Assembly: GCA_024401645.1 (NCBI GenBank)
Contig: JAKSKR010000020.1
Location: 1 to 51,936 of the forward strand
Direction: 5' to 3'
Origin: Paludibacteraceae bacterium
Lineage (GTDB): Bacteria > Bacteroidota > Bacteroidia > Bacteroidales > Paludibacteraceae
DNA: 51,936 bases
The notes under the pieces are model-generated. The model ran no database searches, was not told the DNA's origin, and was given only the letters and a program-made list of their open reading frames with translations. This document shows, in pieces, positions 35,015-44,374 of the stretch (within the stretch, counting starts at the first letter, position 1; every line of letters starts with the position of its first letter). The position numbers and the translations under genes were made by a program.

Positions 35015-35869
35015 TTAATCGACAGGTGGGAGCGATTCTTCATATTCACCCAAAACGCACAAGTTCTTGGTCAACGGCACAATGGCGTCTATGGCCTGCT
35101 TGAAGCGTAAATAGTCAGAGAAACACAAGTCGACATAGAACTGGTATTCCCATTCACGACCTATGATTGGGAGGGATTGAATCTTGGTAAGATTAAGACC
35201 GTAATAAGAAAGGATGGACAATGTCTTTGCCAAGCTACCCTCTTCATGAGGCAACGTAAAGACAAACGATGCTTTGTTAATACGCTTACCCTGGGTCATA
35301 TCTTCAACCTGCCAAGGGTCGCAACAAATCAAGAAACGGGTAAAATTGCGTTTGTTGGTTTCAATACTCCTTGCTATGATTTCCAAACCGTAAATTTCGG
35401 CTGCCAATTCGCCACAAATAGCGGCACGGCCTCTTGCAGCTTCGCCCAAGTCGGCAATTTCCTTTGCACTTAATGCGGTGTCTTCTGCCTGAATGGCCAC
35501 CAAGTTAGGGTGCTCGTTCAAGTATTCCTTACATTGCATCAATGCAATTGGGTGCGAATAGACGTCGCGCAAGTCTTCGACCTTCTGTCCGGGCAACGCC
35601 ACCAAGTTCTGCTTAATGCGCAAGCGGTGTTCGCCAACCACCTTCAAGCCAGATTCATTCAGCAAATGGTGGTTTTCGAGCAAGCTACCGGCAATAGTGT
35701 TTTCGATTGCGACAATACCAAGTATTGAAGAATCGGACTTTACAGTCTGGAACAACTGCTTGAATGTGTTGCAAGGTATAGTTTCTATTTCATCACCTTG
35801 AAAATATTCGTGTGCTGCTATGTCGTGGAAGCAGCCTGCTACACCTTGAATTGCAACTTTTCGTTTCAT
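35015..35869 (-). CDS. pheA: Prephenate dehydratase
   Basis: Converts prephenate to phenylpyruvate on the phenylalanine branch. 284 residues: the PDT domain with IENTIAGSL near residue 56 and the TRF catalytic motif (RNFTRFLIC near residue 174), then a C-terminal ACT domain (about 195-280, starting KASFVFTLPHEEGSLAKTLS) for phenylalanine feedback. First structural gene of the operon, directly behind a Phe/Tyr attenuator. Two small hairpins (CTGGG/CCCAG and CTGATA/TATCAG) lie between the attenuator and the ATG. Confidence 0.95.
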   Translation of the reverse strand: MKRKVAIQGVAGCFHDIAAHEYFQGDEIETIPCNTFKQLFQTVKSDSSILGIVAIENTIAGSLLENHHLLNESGLKVVGEHRLRIKQNLVALPGQKVEDLRDVYSHPIALMQCKEYLNEHPNLVAIQAEDTALSAKEIADLGEAARGRAAICGELAAEIYGLEIIARSIETNKRNFTRFLICCDPWQVEDMTQGKRINKASFVFTLPHEEGSLAKTLSILSYYGLNLTKIQSLPIIGREWEYQFYVDLCFSDYLRFKQAIDAIVPLTKNLCVLGEYEESLPPVD

Positions 35870-35925
35870 AAATGCTCTTCTGATATCTCTGTATCAGTCT
35901 GGGGAATTGCACCCAGGCCAACAAT

Positions 35926-35998
35926 AAAAAATCCCACTCTAATGAGCGGGATTCAATATTTAGTATTTTAGTAATTTCTTAAACATCAAAACCCGCTC
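35926..35998 (-). promoter_or_regulatory. Phe/Tyr attenuator: antiterminator strand and terminator
   Basis: Directly after the leader-peptide stop codon the RNA has GAGCGGG (35998-35992). About 40 bases later comes ATCCCGCTC (35952-35944), loop ATTA, GAGTGGGAT (35939-35931), then five T plus TATTG. ATCCCGCTC pairs with GAGTGGGAT (terminator, one G-U) or its CCCGCTC pairs perfectly with GAGCGGG (antiterminator, 7 bp). A ribosome stalled on the Phe/Tyr codons leaves GAGCGGG free and allows read-through; one reaching the stop covers it and the terminator forms. Confidence 0.88.
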
Positions 35999-36052
35999 TT
36001 ACCGGCTAAAGTAAAAGTAATAATGAAAATATGCGAAACCGTTTAATTTCAT
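35999..36052 (-). CDS. Phe/Tyr-rich leader peptide of the aromatic operon
   Basis: A 17-codon frame MKLNGFAYFHYYFYFSR followed by TAA. Four Phe and four Tyr occur in the ten residues 6-15. It lies 23 bases after a consensus -7 box and immediately before the antiterminator strand, the layout of ribosome-mediated attenuators such as pheL. Mixed Phe and Tyr codons fit an operon that holds both pheA and tyrA plus the common first step. The peptide itself probably has no other role. Confidence 0.88.
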   Translation of the reverse strand: MKLNGFAYFHYYFYFSR

Positions 36053-36074
36053 GTATTCTTGGATTTTGTTGACG

Positions 36075-36106
36075 CAAAGTTAGATTCTTTTTCAACAAAT
36101 TGCAAA
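36075..36106 (-). promoter_or_regulatory. Promoter of the aromatic amino acid operon
   Basis: TTTG (36106-36103), 20-base spacer, TAACTTTG (36082-36075) on the minus strand. Transcription would start near 36069, leaving about 17 nt before the leader-peptide ATG. The stretch from here to 36319 shows nothing else that I can support. Confidence 0.82.
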
Positions 36107-36319
36107 TTATGGACTTGGTTTTTCTACCATTTCGTCAAAATATTTGCATCATAACTGCACCACGGCAATGTTCACAACCGGCAACAGCGGCACAACTCCT
36201 TTCGTTTTATGCACAAGGTGGGTAGAATACGCCAACACGACTGTGCGTTTAGGCATGCCTTTACAGCTTATGCTCTCGTCAACACACCCTACCATTCCAA
36301 ACCAATAAGGTAACAAAAC

Positions 36320-36349
36320 AAAAAAAGGCGAGCCGACAGGGCTCGCCTT
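36320..36349 (-). terminator. Terminator of the transporter operon
   Basis: Minus strand: AAGGCGAGCC, five-base loop, GGCTCGCCTT, running into a T-tract (36326-36320). Perfect 10-bp stem, 21 bases after the stop at 36371. Confidence 0.92.
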
Positions 36350-36370
36350 CTAATATGTTGCAGTTAGTAA

Positions 36371-37840
36371 TTAACCAAGCAAGTGCATTGGACCTACAAT
36401 GAAGATCAACACTGCGAAAGCAAGTGCGAAACCGAAGAGACCAACAATGATACCTACGGTTGCCATATCTTTCTGCTTGATGGTTCCTGTTGAGTAAGCC
36501 AAAGCATTTGGAGGGGTACTGATTGGCATTGCCATTGCCAATGATGCTGAAAGTGCAACACCCAAAAGCATTGTGCAAACACCACCGAATGCGCCAAGAT
36601 CCATACCCTTACCTACTGTATACATGATTGGGAGAAGCAATGCTGCCGATGCAGAGTTGCTCATGAAAGTAGACATGAACAAGCAGAGCAAACCAGAGCC
36701 CAACATTACAACTACTGGAGACCATTCGCCGAATGGGATTGATTCTACCATGTGCTTTGCCAAACCGGTCTTTTCCAAACCGATACCAAGAGCAAAACCA
36801 CCAGCAACCAACCAAAGAACATCCCAGTCAATAAGGCTCAAATCGCTCTTCTTGAATACGCCAGTTACGCTCAACACAGCAAATGGAATCAAGGCAACAA
36901 CGTTTGCATTAATACCTGTCAACTTATCGGTTACCCAAAGAAGGATGGTTACTGCGAAGGTTACGCAAATGATTTTACGTTCACGTGCATCTGACTTTGC
37001 AAATGCTTCGTTGTCGATCTTCAAAGTGATTTCCTTTGTTGAGAATGGGTACATCTTAACCAACAAGAACCATGCGAATGCGAAGATGACCAACACAAGC
37101 GGAACCATAACAATCATCCAATCCATGAAACCGATGTTAAGGCCCAAGTATTCTGAACTGGTAAGGTACTTGATGGCGACACCATTTGGAGGTGTACCAA
37201 TAGGGGTACCCATACCACCAATGTTTGCACCAATAGGAATTGCCATTGCCAAACCTACGACACCACGGTCAATAGAGCCGTCTTCGTTCTTCATTGACTT
37301 GAACACCGGTGCCATAATAGCCAACATCATTGCTGCTGTTGCAGTGTTACTCATGAACATAGAGAACAAACCGGTAACGATCAAGAAACCGAGCATTACA
37401 ATTTTAGGGTCGCGGCCGAAAGGCTTCAACAACATCTTTGCCAACTGGCCGTCAAGGCCAATCTTACCTGCTGCAATAGCCAACACGAAACCACCCAAGA
37501 ACAACATGATAACTGGGTCGGCAAATGCTGCCATAATAGCCTTGTAAGGAATCAAGTTTTCGTAAGGCACAATAACGCCATCGGCGCCAGCCTCACCACT
37601 AATAGGAGCAAAACAGCTATTCGACACTGTAACCAGCATCAACACCATGATGAATACCGAAGTCGTCCAAATTGGAATTGGTTCGAGAATCCACAGCATT
37701 GCTGCAAGAATAAAGATGGCAATTACGCGCTGTTCAACAACAGACAAGCCATCAATGCCATACACAGTCGATGGCACCATCAGAGCCACTAGTGACAAAA
37801 GTACACATAGTAAGATCTTGAATGTTTTTTTAGAAACCAT
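36371..37840 (-). CDS. DASS (SLC13) family sodium:anion symporter
   Basis: 489-residue membrane transporter of the divalent anion:sodium symporter family. The two SNT-type motifs are seen: MSNTATAAMMLAIMAP in the first half and MSNSASAALLLPIMYT in the second, each with a hairpin loop and Thr-Pro-rich region (IGTPPNGVA; ISTPPNALA) around the sodium and carboxylate sites. Substrate is probably a C4-dicarboxylate or sulfate; sequence alone does not decide. Second gene of a two-gene operon, 40 bases after the AspT-like exchanger. Confidence 0.9.
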   Translation of the reverse strand: MVSKKTFKILLCVLLSLVALMVPSTVYGIDGLSVVEQRVIAIFILAAMLWILEPIPIWTTSVFIMVLMLVTVSNSCFAPISGEAGADGVIVPYENLIPYKAIMAAFADPVIMLFLGGFVLAIAAGKIGLDGQLAKMLLKPFGRDPKIVMLGFLIVTGLFSMFMSNTATAAMMLAIMAPVFKSMKNEDGSIDRGVVGLAMAIPIGANIGGMGTPIGTPPNGVAIKYLTSSEYLGLNIGFMDWMIVMVPLVLVIFAFAWFLLVKMYPFSTKEITLKIDNEAFAKSDARERKIICVTFAVTILLWVTDKLTGINANVVALIPFAVLSVTGVFKKSDLSLIDWDVLWLVAGGFALGIGLEKTGLAKHMVESIPFGEWSPVVVMLGSGLLCLFMSTFMSNSASAALLLPIMYTVGKGMDLGAFGGVCTMLLGVALSASLAMAMPISTPPNALAYSTGTIKQKDMATVGIIVGLFGFALAFAVLIFIVGPMHLLG

Positions 37841-37880
37841 TACGTTTAACTATTTGAGTATTTATTTATATTTCTTTCAA

Positions 37881-39587
37881 TTACAAGGTCGTCAACACCA
37901 ATATCTGCGCCACCAATATGCGCAAGAACATGGTCAGTGGGTAAACGGTTGCATAGGCAGTACTCTGTGCCTGAACCGGAGCAAGTGAGTTTGCATAGTC
38001 AAGCACCGAAGGGTCGGTCATCGACCCGGCCAACATACCGGTTATCTTCAGGTAGTTCATCTTCATTAGGCGGGCAACAATACCTATAACCATAACCGGA
38101 ACGAATGTGATGGCTGCACCATAAAGCAACCATGCCACGCCACCCGAAGAAACGGCATCGGCAAAACCAGGGCCAGAAGAAAGACCTACGCCAGCAAAGA
38201 ACAAGATGATACCTATTTCGCGGAGAATAAAGTTTGCACCCGATGTCATGTAGAAGTCGAGCTTACCAATTCTACCCTTATAGCCTAATAAGATGGCAAC
38301 AATGAGCGGACCGCCTGCCAAGCCCAACTTGGCCGCAACCGGAAGTCCAGGAGCTGCAATTGGCACACTACCTAGCAACACGCCAAGGAAGATGCCCAAG
38401 AAAATTGGTATGGCATTCGGACGAGACAACTCGCGAACCGAGTTACCGATTTCCTTCTGCACGTCAGGCAACAAGGCTTTCTTACCGACAATACGAACGG
38501 TGTCGCCCAACTCGAAAGTCGAAGTAAGGGTTGGCAATATTTCACGGCCATCGTGGAAGATGCGGGTAACCTGCGCCTCGTAACGGCGGTAAATACCTAC
38601 CTGCTTAATGGTTTTACCAGCTATGTTTCGGTTGGTAACCAACACGTCAATCATTGCCAAGTCGCCATCAACCTCACGCTTTTGGCCAATTTCCACCGTA
38701 CCAATCTGCGCACGCAAACGGTCGAGGTGCTCGCTAGAAGACACGCCATAAATAACGTCGCCATTAAGCAACTCGTCGTCATCGTTCGGAACGAAGAATG
38801 TTCCGTTACGGTATATGCGTGAAATAGCCAATTCAGAATCGACGAAATCCTTCAAGAAAGAAATCTTTCTACCGAAAAGGTTCTGGTTGGTGATGGTGAT
38901 CTGTACACTTTCTAGCTTACCCGAATCGCCAGACAATTCCGCCTTATAGTCTTCGGTTTCTTTTTCAATGTTTACTCTGAAAATGAAGCGGATAAGGATG
39001 ATGGCGGCAATCAATCCAAGTACGCCAAACGGATAGGCAACCGCATAGGCCATACCCGAGTCTTTCACGCTGCTGGCAGCCGCACTTCTTAAGCTTTCGC
39101 TCACGTTGGCATCCATGGCCACGTCTTTCAGTGCCGCCTGTGCCGCACCCAAGCTAGGTGTGTTGGTCACAGCACCGCACATAATGCCGGTCATGCTCGA
39201 CGATGAAATGCCGTCGCCAACACTCATCTTAATGGCAAAGGCAATGCCCAAACCCATCAGCACAAGTGCACAAGCCAAGACGTTCATCTTTATGCCTTCG
39301 TCTTTAAATGCCGAGAAGAAACGTGGACCTACCTCCACGCCTATACAGTAAACAAACAAAATCAAACCAAATTCCTTGGCAAAGCCAAGAATTGTTGCAT
39401 CAAGCGGAGCATCTGCCCCCTTCAAATGGCCCAACAACAAGCCAACGAACAAGACACCTGCAATGCCCAGTTTCAGTCCGTTAAAAGACAACTTACCAAT
39501 GGCAACACCCACAAATGCGGTAATGCAAAGGTAAACTAGCACAGAAGCCATTCCGGTTCCTGTAAATAACGACAATATAAAGTCCAT
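37881..39587 (-). CDS. AspT/YidE-type aspartate:alanine exchanger family transporter
   Basis: 568 residues: two membrane halves of about five spans each (AspT-YidE repeats, with GIMCGAVTNTPSLGAAQ in the first) around a cytoplasmic centre holding two RCK-C/TrkA-C domains (about 210-275 and 305-375). The AAEx family exchanges amino acids or dicarboxylates, such as aspartate for alanine or succinate. Coupling with the DASS gene downstream suggests traffic of C4 acids in an anaerobe that excretes succinate; this is inference. A TACTTTTG box (39683-39676) precedes it. Confidence 0.88.
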   Translation of the reverse strand: MDFILSLFTGTGMASVLVYLCITAFVGVAIGKLSFNGLKLGIAGVLFVGLLLGHLKGADAPLDATILGFAKEFGLILFVYCIGVEVGPRFFSAFKDEGIKMNVLACALVLMGLGIAFAIKMSVGDGISSSSMTGIMCGAVTNTPSLGAAQAALKDVAMDANVSESLRSAAASSVKDSGMAYAVAYPFGVLGLIAAIILIRFIFRVNIEKETEDYKAELSGDSGKLESVQITITNQNLFGRKISFLKDFVDSELAISRIYRNGTFFVPNDDDELLNGDVIYGVSSSEHLDRLRAQIGTVEIGQKREVDGDLAMIDVLVTNRNIAGKTIKQVGIYRRYEAQVTRIFHDGREILPTLTSTFELGDTVRIVGKKALLPDVQKEIGNSVRELSRPNAIPIFLGIFLGVLLGSVPIAAPGLPVAAKLGLAGGPLIVAILLGYKGRIGKLDFYMTSGANFILREIGIILFFAGVGLSSGPGFADAVSSGGVAWLLYGAAITFVPVMVIGIVARLMKMNYLKITGMLAGSMTDPSVLDYANSLAPVQAQSTAYATVYPLTMFLRILVAQILVLTTL

Positions 39588-39782
39588 TACGTTAATATTA
39601 TAGTCTGCTCAACTTTTTGTCAGGTGTACCAAAACATAGCTTTTACTGAAAAAGTACCACCTTACATAAGCGGTGCAAAAGTATAAATAAAAAATTCAAC
39701 AAAGAAAAAAATGCATTGTATTTTCATACATTTTTACATTCATTACCACACCATACTAAAGGGTATTAAAAAAGCCCGCGAG

Positions 39783-39814
39783 TTTGCATAGGTTGTAAAT
39801 AAGGAATATATTTG
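39783..39814 (+). promoter_or_regulatory. Promoter of the PHP phosphatase gene
   Basis: TTTG (39783-39786), 20-base spacer, TATATTTG (39807-39814). Complete consensus; start codon at 39852. Confidence 0.78.
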
Positions 39815-39851
39815 TATTAACACAAGGGTATTTTTTAAGATTACATTAAAA

Positions 39852-40586
39852 ATGTTCGGTTTATTTAAGAAATCATTCATAAGCAGCGGACTCATCAACG
39901 GCTTTGTTGACGTTCACTGCCACGTTCTTCCAGGCGTAGACGATGGCATCCAGAAAATGGAAAGCGCCTTGCGCGTGCTCGAATTTTATGAGCAGAACGG
40001 TGTTAAGCGCGTCTTCTTCACGCCACACGTGGCCGAAGAACTGCACGAGAACAACCGCGACAACCTGCTCCGACGCCTCGACGAACTTAAGAAACAATAC
40101 AAGGGTAATATTGAATTGGCATTGGGTGCCGAATACATGCTCGACAACGGCTTCGAGAAGTTGCTCGACCAGAAAGAAGACTTCCTCTGTGCTTCGGGCA
40201 AGACCATTCTGGTTGAGACGACTGCCCAGCAAGGGCCTATCAACATGAGCCAGATTCTCTTCGAACTTCAAGACCGCGGCTACGACATCATGCTGGCTCA
40301 CCCCGAGCGCTACTTCTACATGCATCAGGAAGAGTATGACGAGCTGCTGTCGAAAGGCATCAACTTCCAGCTCAACCTTCTTTCCCTTATCGGCCTTTAT
40401 GGCGAACATGCCAAGAAGAAGGGCAAAGCCTTACTAGAACAAGGCAAATACACCTATGTGGGCACCGACCTGCACAAGTTGAAAATCCACAAGGAACAAA
40501 TGGAAATCAAGGCGTTCTCGAGCAGCGAAGTGAAAGCGCTTGCCAAGCTCATCGAGAACAACAGCAAATTGCCTATTGGCAAATAA
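39852..40586 (+). CDS. PHP-type phosphatase, CpsB/YwqE-like
   Basis: 244-residue PHP-fold metallo-phosphatase. DVHCHVLPGVDDG (20-32) is the first metal motif; FFTPHV, the GAEYMLD segment, LAHPERY and the late GTDLH complete the metal site. Relatives (CpsB, YwqE) dephosphorylate tyrosine kinases that control capsule or exopolysaccharide export. No capsule genes lie nearby, so the target is unknown. It is followed by the aminopeptidase gene after 12 bases, likely one transcript. Confidence 0.87.
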   Translation: MFGLFKKSFISSGLINGFVDVHCHVLPGVDDGIQKMESALRVLEFYEQNGVKRVFFTPHVAEELHENNRDNLLRRLDELKKQYKGNIELALGAEYMLDNGFEKLLDQKEDFLCASGKTILVETTAQQGPINMSQILFELQDRGYDIMLAHPERYFYMHQEEYDELLSKGINFQLNLLSLIGLYGEHAKKKGKALLEQGKYTYVGTDLHKLKIHKEQMEIKAFSSSEVKALAKLIENNSKLPIGK

Positions 40587-40598
40587 CCGTTCTAACGA

Positions 40599-42416
40599 AT
40601 GTCAAACAATACAACAATAAAAGAACGCATTGGGGCCTTCCGTGAATGGATGCGCCAAGAGGGGGTGTCTGCCGCAATTGTCAACACTGCCGACCCTCAC
40701 CTTTGTGAGTACATTGCCGACCACTGGAAGCTTCGGGAATGGTTAAGCGGATTTACCGGCAGTGCTGGAACACTTGTGGTGGCAGAAACATGGGCAGGGC
40801 TTTGGACCGACAGCCGTTACTTCATTCAAGCCGCACAACAGTTGGAAGGTACAGGCATAGACCTCTATAAGGAAGGACTAACCGGCGTGCCAAGCATACC
40901 GGCCACCCTAACCCAAAAGTTGCCCCAAGGCTGCAAGGTGGCTACCGATGCCAGACTGTTTACGGCAACAAGATTCAAGCAACTAGCCTGCCAACTGAAG
41001 GAGAATGGTATTGACCTATTCCACAGCACGGGTTTCTACCGCACTTGGGCCAATAGGCCAGCAATGCCTAGCGGCAACATCTTCGTCCACGAATTGGAAT
41101 ATGCGGGCGAAACTGCATCCGACAAGATTAAGGCCATACGCCAATATGCCGAAGAGAAGGGGGCCAATGCCACCCTCATTTCTGGTCTAGACGAAATTGC
41201 ATGGGTATTGAATCTCAGAGGTGGAGATATCTCGTACAATCCTGTCTTCTACGCCTACCTCGTCATTTCGGGCAACGGCACCAGCACCCTTTACGCCAAC
41301 AACAGCGAAACTGGCCGCAACCTTGGCAAAGACGAAAGAATTGCCAGCCACCTAAAAGAAAGCAACGTACGGCTTAAAGACTACAACGACCTGATGGACG
41401 ACCTTGCCGCCATGCAAGCCGACTGGTGCTACGACGTCAACTACACCAATGCCGACATCGACACCCTCCTATCGCCAAAGTGCAAGGTCAGCACCACCCC
41501 AACCATGGTGTTGAAATCCATAAAGAACCCTACACAAATAAAGCGCCTACAAGAGGCACAGACGGCCGATGGCATTGCCATGGTGAAGGCTTTCTGTTGG
41601 CTAGACCAGCAGATGGCCAACGGCAAAAAGGTCACCGAGCTTTCGTTTGCCAACCATCTCGACAAGTGCCGTTCGGAACAAGACCTCTATTATAGCCTCA
41701 GCTTCAACACCATTTCCGGTTTCGCCCACCACGGTGCCATCGTTCACTATGGTGTAACCCCAGAAACGGATATTGAGCTACACAACGGGAACTTCCTCCT
41801 GGTCGACTCGGGCGGCAACTACCTAACGGGAACAACCGACATTACGCGCACAGTCATTCTTGGCGGCAAGGCTACCCTCGTCCAAAAGAAGGACTACACG
41901 CTGGTGCTGAAAGGACACATTGCCCTTGCCACCACGCCTTTCCCCGAAGGGACTACCGGTGCACAGCTCGACACGCTTGCCCGCCAATTCCTGTGGAAGA
42001 ACGCCAAAGACTATGGTCACGGCACCGGCCACGGCATTGGTCACTTCTTGTGCGTACACGAAGGGCCGCAACGCATAAGCGCACGCAACAACAACGTTCC
42101 GCTAAAGTGCGGCATGTTCATCTCTAACGAACCTGGACTTTACATTGAAGGGCAATACGGCATAAGGATTGAGAACATGGTTTGCGTTAAAAATTGTTGC
42201 GAGACCCAGTTTGGCAAGTTTTTTGAACTTGCTACCATGTCATTCTTTCCGTTCGACACCGACGCCATCGACGCCAACATGCTCACAGCCGAAGAAATCG
42301 GGTGGATTAACAGCTACCACCAGCAAACCTTCGAGCTTTTGGCTGCGACCAACCGGCTAAACACGGAAGAAAAGGAATGGTTGAGAAACAAAACAAGGCA
42401 AATAATGCTACCATAA
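40599..42416 (+). CDS. Xaa-Pro aminopeptidase (M24B)
   Basis: 605-residue metallopeptidase removing an N-terminal residue before proline. It has three domains, as in the larger eukaryote-like aminopeptidase P: two creatinase-type N-terminal domains and a pita-bread catalytic domain. Metal ligands are visible as Asp in LLVDSGG, Asp in TTDITRT, His in GHGTGHGIGH, Glu in SNEPGLY and Glu in IRIENM. No signal peptide. Cytoplasmic peptide turnover is likely. Confidence 0.95.
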   Translation: MSNNTTIKERIGAFREWMRQEGVSAAIVNTADPHLCEYIADHWKLREWLSGFTGSAGTLVVAETWAGLWTDSRYFIQAAQQLEGTGIDLYKEGLTGVPSIPATLTQKLPQGCKVATDARLFTATRFKQLACQLKENGIDLFHSTGFYRTWANRPAMPSGNIFVHELEYAGETASDKIKAIRQYAEEKGANATLISGLDEIAWVLNLRGGDISYNPVFYAYLVISGNGTSTLYANNSETGRNLGKDERIASHLKESNVRLKDYNDLMDDLAAMQADWCYDVNYTNADIDTLLSPKCKVSTTPTMVLKSIKNPTQIKRLQEAQTADGIAMVKAFCWLDQQMANGKKVTELSFANHLDKCRSEQDLYYSLSFNTISGFAHHGAIVHYGVTPETDIELHNGNFLLVDSGGNYLTGTTDITRTVILGGKATLVQKKDYTLVLKGHIALATTPFPEGTTGAQLDTLARQFLWKNAKDYGHGTGHGIGHFLCVHEGPQRISARNNNVPLKCGMFISNEPGLYIEGQYGIRIENMVCVKNCCETQFGKFFELATMSFFPFDTDAIDANMLTAEEIGWINSYHQQTFELLAATNRLNTEEKEWLRNKTRQIMLP

Positions 42417-42483
42417 GACAAATTTGCCTAAATTTGCACAACTCATATCCTAACAAACTTTGTAAATAGAAAATAGACACAAT

Positions 42484-43947
42484 ATGATGAAAAAATTTTT
42501 CACTTGCATTCTTTTAGCGCTAGCGTCTTTCAGCTCGTTCGCTGCAGATAGCAAAGGTTACAACATCAAGTTGAATGTCACCAACCCTGGCATGCAGAAC
42601 CAAAAGGTTTACCTGGCATTCTACTTCAACGGCAAGACCTATTCAAAAGACACTACCACCCTTAACAACAAGGGCGTAGGCGCCTTCACCAAGAAGACAC
42701 CACTCGACCAGGGTATCTACATTGTATACTTCGATGCCAACAAGTTCTTCGACGTACTCGTTGGTGCCGACCAAAACATTGAACTCAAGATTGACACAAC
42801 CAAGCTCGACAAGGTGGTTGTTTCTGGCGCCAAGGAAAGCGTAGGTTTCCAAAACTTGGTTAACTTCATGGGCACCCAGCGCGAAAAGTCGAAGGAAGTC
42901 GCCTTGAAGTTCAAGGATAAGAAGATTGACTCAACCACAAACGCAAAGAGACAAGACGAAATTGCGGCCGAGGTTGAACAGTTCCAGAAGAAGCTTATGG
43001 ACGACAACAAGGGCCTCTGGCTCGAAGCCTTCATTAAAGGTACCATTCCTGTTGAGGTACCAGCAATGGACGAACTGCCAGACTCAACCCGTGCTTACTC
43101 TCGCTACATGTACAAGAAGAAACACTACTTCGACAATGTTAACTTGAGCGATGCGCGTTTCTTGCGTTGCCCTTACTTCCCAAGCAACGTAGATGCTTAC
43201 ATGAAGAACTTCCTATTACAGCACCCCGACACCCTTTACGAAGCTGCAGTTCAGTTGATTGAAAAGAGCCGCTTCAACAAGGAAACCTTCCAGACCATGT
43301 GCAGCAAGATGATCAACTACGGCCTTACCAGCAACCAGATGGGTATGGATGCCTTGTGGTGCAAGTTGGCACAGAAGTACTACCTTGGCAACCCACGCCA
43401 GGCAACTTGGGCCGACTCTGCTTGGGTTGAAGACCTCAGAAAGGAAGTTAAGAAGGTTCGCTACAACCTAGTTGGCATGGAAGCTCGCGACCTTAGAATG
43501 AAGGACGCAGAAGGCAAGCCTAGCAACTTGAGCGACCTTACCCGCAACAAGGACAAGAACAAGTTTGTTCTTGCCTACTTCTTCGAACCTACTTGCGGCC
43601 ACTGCCGTAAGACCACCCCAATTCTTCACGACTCGGTTTACTCAAAATACCACGACCTTGGTTTCGAAGTGTTCTGCGTCTACACACAGACCGACAAGGC
43701 CGAATGGCAGGAATTCGTAGAAAAGCACAAGTTGCAAGACTGGGTTAACGTTTGGGACCCTGACCGCGAAAGCTACTTCTGGGAATTCTACGATGCTAGC
43801 GTAACCCCTGGCATCTACCTCATAGAGAGCAAGACCGGCAAGATTATTGCCAAGAAGATTGACATGCCTACCCTTGGCATGATTCTCGAAGAAGAACTGA
43901 TTAAACGACCAGAAGCCGAGGCAAAGAAGGCGGCTGATAAAAAATAA
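42484..43947 (+). CDS. Periplasmic thioredoxin-fold protein, DUF4369/DUF5106 type
   Basis: 487 residues: signal peptide ending FSSFAAD near residue 21, a beta-rich DUF4369-like N-terminal domain (about 25-120), a helical DUF5106-like middle (about 130-330) and a C-terminal TlpA/AhpC-TSA thioredoxin domain with Cys371-Gly-His-Cys374. The tail is rich in Lys/Ala. Such proteins act as envelope disulfide reductases or oxidases in Bacteroidetes; partners are unknown. Two ATG codons start the frame; either could be used. Eight bases before the DUF3467 gene. Confidence 0.88.
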   Translation: MMKKFFTCILLALASFSSFAADSKGYNIKLNVTNPGMQNQKVYLAFYFNGKTYSKDTTTLNNKGVGAFTKKTPLDQGIYIVYFDANKFFDVLVGADQNIELKIDTTKLDKVVVSGAKESVGFQNLVNFMGTQREKSKEVALKFKDKKIDSTTNAKRQDEIAAEVEQFQKKLMDDNKGLWLEAFIKGTIPVEVPAMDELPDSTRAYSRYMYKKKHYFDNVNLSDARFLRCPYFPSNVDAYMKNFLLQHPDTLYEAAVQLIEKSRFNKETFQTMCSKMINYGLTSNQMGMDALWCKLAQKYYLGNPRQATWADSAWVEDLRKEVKKVRYNLVGMEARDLRMKDAEGKPSNLSDLTRNKDKNKFVLAYFFEPTCGHCRKTTPILHDSVYSKYHDLGFEVFCVYTQTDKAEWQEFVEKHKLQDWVNVWDPDRESYFWEFYDASVTPGIYLIESKTGKIIAKKIDMPTLGMILEEELIKRPEAEAKKAADKK

Positions 43948-43955
43948 GCCCTATT

Positions 43956-44288
43956 ATGGACGAAAAGGAAACAGAACAGAAGAAAAACGAGTTGCAGATT
44001 GAAATGAGCCCCGAGATTGCCGAAGGCGCTTACGCAAACATGACAATCGTGACTCATTCTCCTAGCGAATTCGTACTCGACTTTGTGCGCATTCTGCCAA
44101 ACTTGCCAAAGGCAAAGGTAAAGTCGCGCATCATTCTAACCCCAAGCCAAGCCAAACGCTTAAGGGATGTGCTTCAAAGACAGATAAACATCTACGAAGC
44201 CAACAACGGCATCATTACCGACAACCAGCCAAACAATGGCGGTAACACACCAACACCCATCAGCTTTGGCAATTCAGGCATGGCATAA
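43956..44288 (+). CDS. DUF3467 protein
   Basis: 110-residue protein of unknown function. The core ANMTIVTHSPSEFVLDFVRILP, PKAKVKSRIILTPSQAKRL and a helix LQRQINIYEANNG match the DUF3467 pattern. The N-terminus is acidic and the C-terminus is Asn/Gly-rich and probably disordered. Relatives are often found near rpoC; here it is 26 kb away and linked to the thioredoxin-fold gene. Confidence 0.88.
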   Translation: MDEKETEQKKNELQIEMSPEIAEGAYANMTIVTHSPSEFVLDFVRILPNLPKAKVKSRIILTPSQAKRLRDVLQRQINIYEANNGIITDNQPNNGGNTPTPISFGNSGMA

Positions 44289-44315
44289 CAAAGAAAGAAA
44301 GTCTACAACAACAAG

Positions 44316-44347
44316 AAAGGTGGCAACCCAAGGGTTACCACCTTTTC
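44316..44347 (+). terminator. Terminator after DUF3467
   Basis: AAAGGTGG-C-AACCC, two-base loop plus, GGGTT-A-CCACCTTTT: 12-13 pairs with one mismatch and a short T-run. Ends the plus-strand run that starts at 39852. Confidence 0.8.
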
Positions 44348-44374
44348 TATTTATAAGCGCATCATAGGCGAATT

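Noticed and set aside
36573..37547. Long plus-strand open frame (324 codons) opposite the DASS transporter
   Set aside because: It is the mirror of a well-recognised membrane transporter on the minus strand. Its Pro/Ile/Thr-rich product has no domain, promoter or start context.
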